The notes beneath the pieces are model-generated. The model made no database searches and was not told where the DNA came from. It saw only the letters and a program-made list of their open reading frames with translations. Below, piece after piece: positions 34,946 through 36,806 of a stretch of DNA of 36,806 bases. This DNA is from an uncultured Thiocystis sp. (GTDB lineage: Bacteria; Pseudomonadota; Gammaproteobacteria; Chromatiales; Chromatiaceae): NCBI RefSeq assembly GCF_903866365.1, contig NZ_CAIPNF010000116.1:1-36806 (forward strand). Reading direction: 5' to 3'. The position numbers and the translations under genes were made by a program. Within the stretch, counting starts at the first letter, position 1. The number at the start of each line of letters is the position of its first letter.

Positions 34946-36806
34946 ATGTCGATTTTGGTCGCCCTGAATCACAAGACCGAATATCACTTCGATCGCTCGG
35001 TCAACCTCTCGCCCCATGTCGTGCGTCTGCGCCCCGCGCCGCACTGCCGCACGGCGATCCGCTCCTATTCGCTCAAGGTCGAACCGGCGGAGCACTTCAT
35101 CAACTGGCAGCAGGACGCCTACGGCAACTATCTGGCTCGCTTGGTCTTCCCGGAAAAGACCCGGAAACTCTCGGTCGAGGTCGATGTGATCGCCGAGATG
35201 ATCACCATCAATCCCTTTGATTTCTTTCTGGAAGACTACGCCTTTTATTACCCCTTCGAGTACGACCCGGAGTTGCGCCGGGAACTGGCACCCTATCTGG
35301 AGATCACCGAGGACGGCCCGCTGCTGAAAAAATGGCTCAAGGATGTCGACCGCGCGAAGCGCGAGACGGTCTATTTCCTGGTCGACCTCAACCAGCGGCT
35401 CCAGCAGGATATCGGCTATGTCATCCGCCTGGAGCCGGGCGTGCAGACCTGCGAGCAGACCCTGGGCACCGGCAAGGGCTCCTGTCGCGACACCGGCTGG
35501 CTTTTGGTGCAGATCCTGCGCCATCTTGGACTGGCGGCGCGCTTCGTCTCCGGCTATCTGGTGCAATTAACGGCCGACGTGAAGTCGCTTGATGGACCCT
35601 CGGGGCCAGAGAAAGACTTCACCGACCTGCACGCCTGGGCCGAGGTCTATGTGCCGGGCGCCGGCTGGATCGGACTCGACCCCACCTCCGGGCTATTCGC
35701 CAGCGAGGGTCATATCCCGCTCGCCTGCTCGCCCGCCCCGCGCAGCGCCGCGCCCATCACCGGCGCGACCGACGAATGCGAGGTGGAGTTTTCTTTCCAT
35801 AACGAGATCGCGCGCATCCACGAAGACCCGCGCGTCACCAAGCCCTACACGCCCGAACAATGGGCGTCGATCGAGTCGCTCGGCCATCAGGTCGACGCCG
35901 AACTGAAGGCCAATGACGTGCGTCTGACCATGGGCGGCGAACCCACCTTCGTCTCCATCGACGACATGGACGGCGCCGAGTGGAATATCGACGCGTTGGG
36001 GCCGACCAAGAAGCCGCTGGCCGAGGATCTGATGCGCCGGCTCAAGAAGCGTTTCGCGCCCGGCGGACTGCTGCACATCGGTCAGGGCAAGTGGTATCCG
36101 GGCGAGCCACTGCCGCGCTGGGCGCTGTCCTGCTACTGGCGCAAGGACGGCGAGCCGGTCTGGCACGACCCCGACCTGCTCGGGCTGGAGAACACCAGCT
36201 ACGGTCACGGCCCAGCCGAGGCCGAGCGCTTCATCCACACCCTCGCCCGTCATCTGGGCGTCGATCCGGACTACGCCGACAAGGCCCACGAGGATGTCTG
36301 GTACTACCTCTGGAAGGAGGCGCGGCTGCCGGTCAACGTCGATCTGCTCGATAACAAGCTCAAAGACCCCAACGAACGCAAGCGCATCGCGCGGCTGTTC
36401 AGCGAGGGGCTCGACAAGGTCACCGGCTACCTGCTGCCGTTGCGCTGGTGGGGCTTCGGGATCGATGGGGGCTGGAAGAGCGGTCGCTGGACCTTCCGCG
36501 ACGGCAATCTCTTTCTGATTCCGGGCGACTCGCCGATGGGCTTCCGTCTCCCGCTGGATGCACTGCCCTATGTCCCGGACAGCGAACTGGATCGGGTTCC
36601 CGAACGCAACCCCTTCGAACCGGTCGCGCCCCTTCGCTCGCCCTTCGACGAGGTCGCCCGCCGCTACAGCCGGCTGGTCGAACCGGCCCAGGCGCCCCAG
36701 ATCATTCGCGAACAGGGCGTGCAACCGCGCGATCTGGCCGCGCGTTACGGACGGCTCGCGCCCGCCGATCACGCGCATCAGGACGTGCGCCAACAGATCG
36801 CGCTAC
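34946..36806 (+). CDS. Transglutaminase-like/DUF2126 protein, 3' end beyond window
   Basis: The first 620 codons of a large protein; family members are about 1100 residues. The N-terminal part is the bacterial transglutaminase N domain (HKTEYHFDRSVNLSPHVVRLRPAPHC), then a papain-like transglutaminase core with triad C180 in GKGSCRDTGW, H229 in DLHAWAEVYVPG and D245 in GLDPTSG. From about residue 315 the DUF2126 domain follows (RLTMGGEPTFVSIDDMDG, GQGKWYPGEPLPRWAL, RWWGFG). No signal peptide. In other bacteria such proteins sit with ATP-grasp and alpha-E genes in clusters predicted to make or process peptide-like bonds. AAGGAA precedes ATG 34946. No stop occurs before the edge. Confidence 0.92.
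   Translation, partial: MSILVALNHKTEYHFDRSVNLSPHVVRLRPAPHCRTAIRSYSLKVEPAEHFINWQQDAYGNYLARLVFPEKTRKLSVEVDVIAEMITINPFDFFLEDYAFYYPFEYDPELRRELAPYLEITEDGPLLKKWLKDVDRAKRETVYFLVDLNQRLQQDIGYVIRLEPGVQTCEQTLGTGKGSCRDTGWLLVQILRHLGLAARFVSGYLVQLTADVKSLDGPSGPEKDFTDLHAWAEVYVPGAGWIGLDPTSGLFASEGHIPLACSPAPRSAAPITGATDECEVEFSFHNEIARIHEDPRVTKPYTPEQWASIESLGHQVDAELKANDVRLTMGGEPTFVSIDDMDGAEWNIDALGPTKKPLAEDLMRRLKKRFAPGGLLHIGQGKWYPGEPLPRWALSCYWRKDGEPVWHDPDLLGLENTSYGHGPAEAERFIHTLARHLGVDPDYADKAHEDVWYYLWKEARLPVNVDLLDNKLKDPNERKRIARLFSEGLDKVTGYLLPLRWWGFGIDGGWKSGRWTFRDGNLFLIPGDSPMGFRLPLDALPYVPDSELDRVPERNPFEPVAPLRSPFDEVARRYSRLVEPAQAPQIIREQGVQPRDLAARYGRLAPADHAHQDVRQQIAL

Overview
The window reads as a chromosomal segment of a GC-rich gammaproteobacterium, most probably a purple sulfur bacterium (Chromatiaceae). 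The pointers are a secreted Gly/Tyr-rich protein resembling the sulfur globule proteins, a K+-dependent-type membrane pyrophosphatase, a TakP-like TRAP system, and gammaproteobacterial housekeeping genes (cmoAB, argA, ppk/ppx, a PilR-type regulator). This is inference from protein character; no database search was run.

Layout. Positions 1-660 hold the cut end of an IS3-family element, a spacer with a tandem 10-bp repeat, a terminator and a tRNA-Asn gene with a clear promoter, on the minus strand. 880-6307 (plus) holds an unknown membrane protein, then a tight run: MoxR-like AAA ATPase, DUF2201-type metallopeptidase-like/VWA protein, cyclic-nucleotide-binding protein and a Tat-exported TRAP binding protein. 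6338-8923 (minus) carries the TRAP membrane subunits dctM and dctQ and a cytochrome b561, convergent with the binding protein. 9046-13325 (plus) has a CorA-type transporter, an acyltransferase-3 protein and an AmpG-type permease. 13727-17645 (plus) has the sulfur-globule-like protein, an unknown 259-aa protein and the membrane pyrophosphatase, closed by a strong terminator. 17924-20689 has an unknown small protein, a FUN14 protein, and cmoB/cmoA on the minus strand. 20828-25749 is a polyphosphate region (ppk plus strand; ppx minus strand, with a Uma2-family gene between them) followed by a small PA3496-type protein. 25964-32334 (minus) has an MscK/MscM-type channel, N-acetylglutamate synthase and a PilR-like sigma-54 activator. 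32626-36806 (plus) has two alpha/beta hydrolases and the first 620 codons of a transglutaminase/DUF2126 protein cut by the window edge.

How the genes fit together. Phosphate and phosphoanhydride metabolism recurs (Ppk, Ppx, membrane PPase), as does envelope function (AmpG, acyltransferase, MscK, PA3496-type protein, FUN14). A sulfur-storage protein and a 2-oxoacid-type TRAP transporter suit a phototroph that stores sulfur and takes up organic acids. The repeats between genes are mostly short hairpins; two or three share an 11-nt loop of pattern GAG-N4-TCGA.

I saw no CRISPR array, prophage, toxin-antitoxin pair or defence island. The best leads are the AAA/VWA/cNMP cassette with an HQxxH substitution, the two uncharacterised proteins beside the pyrophosphatase and AAA cassette, the shared-loop hairpins, the PilR gene without an adjacent pilS, and the operator-like palindromes before the transglutaminase gene.
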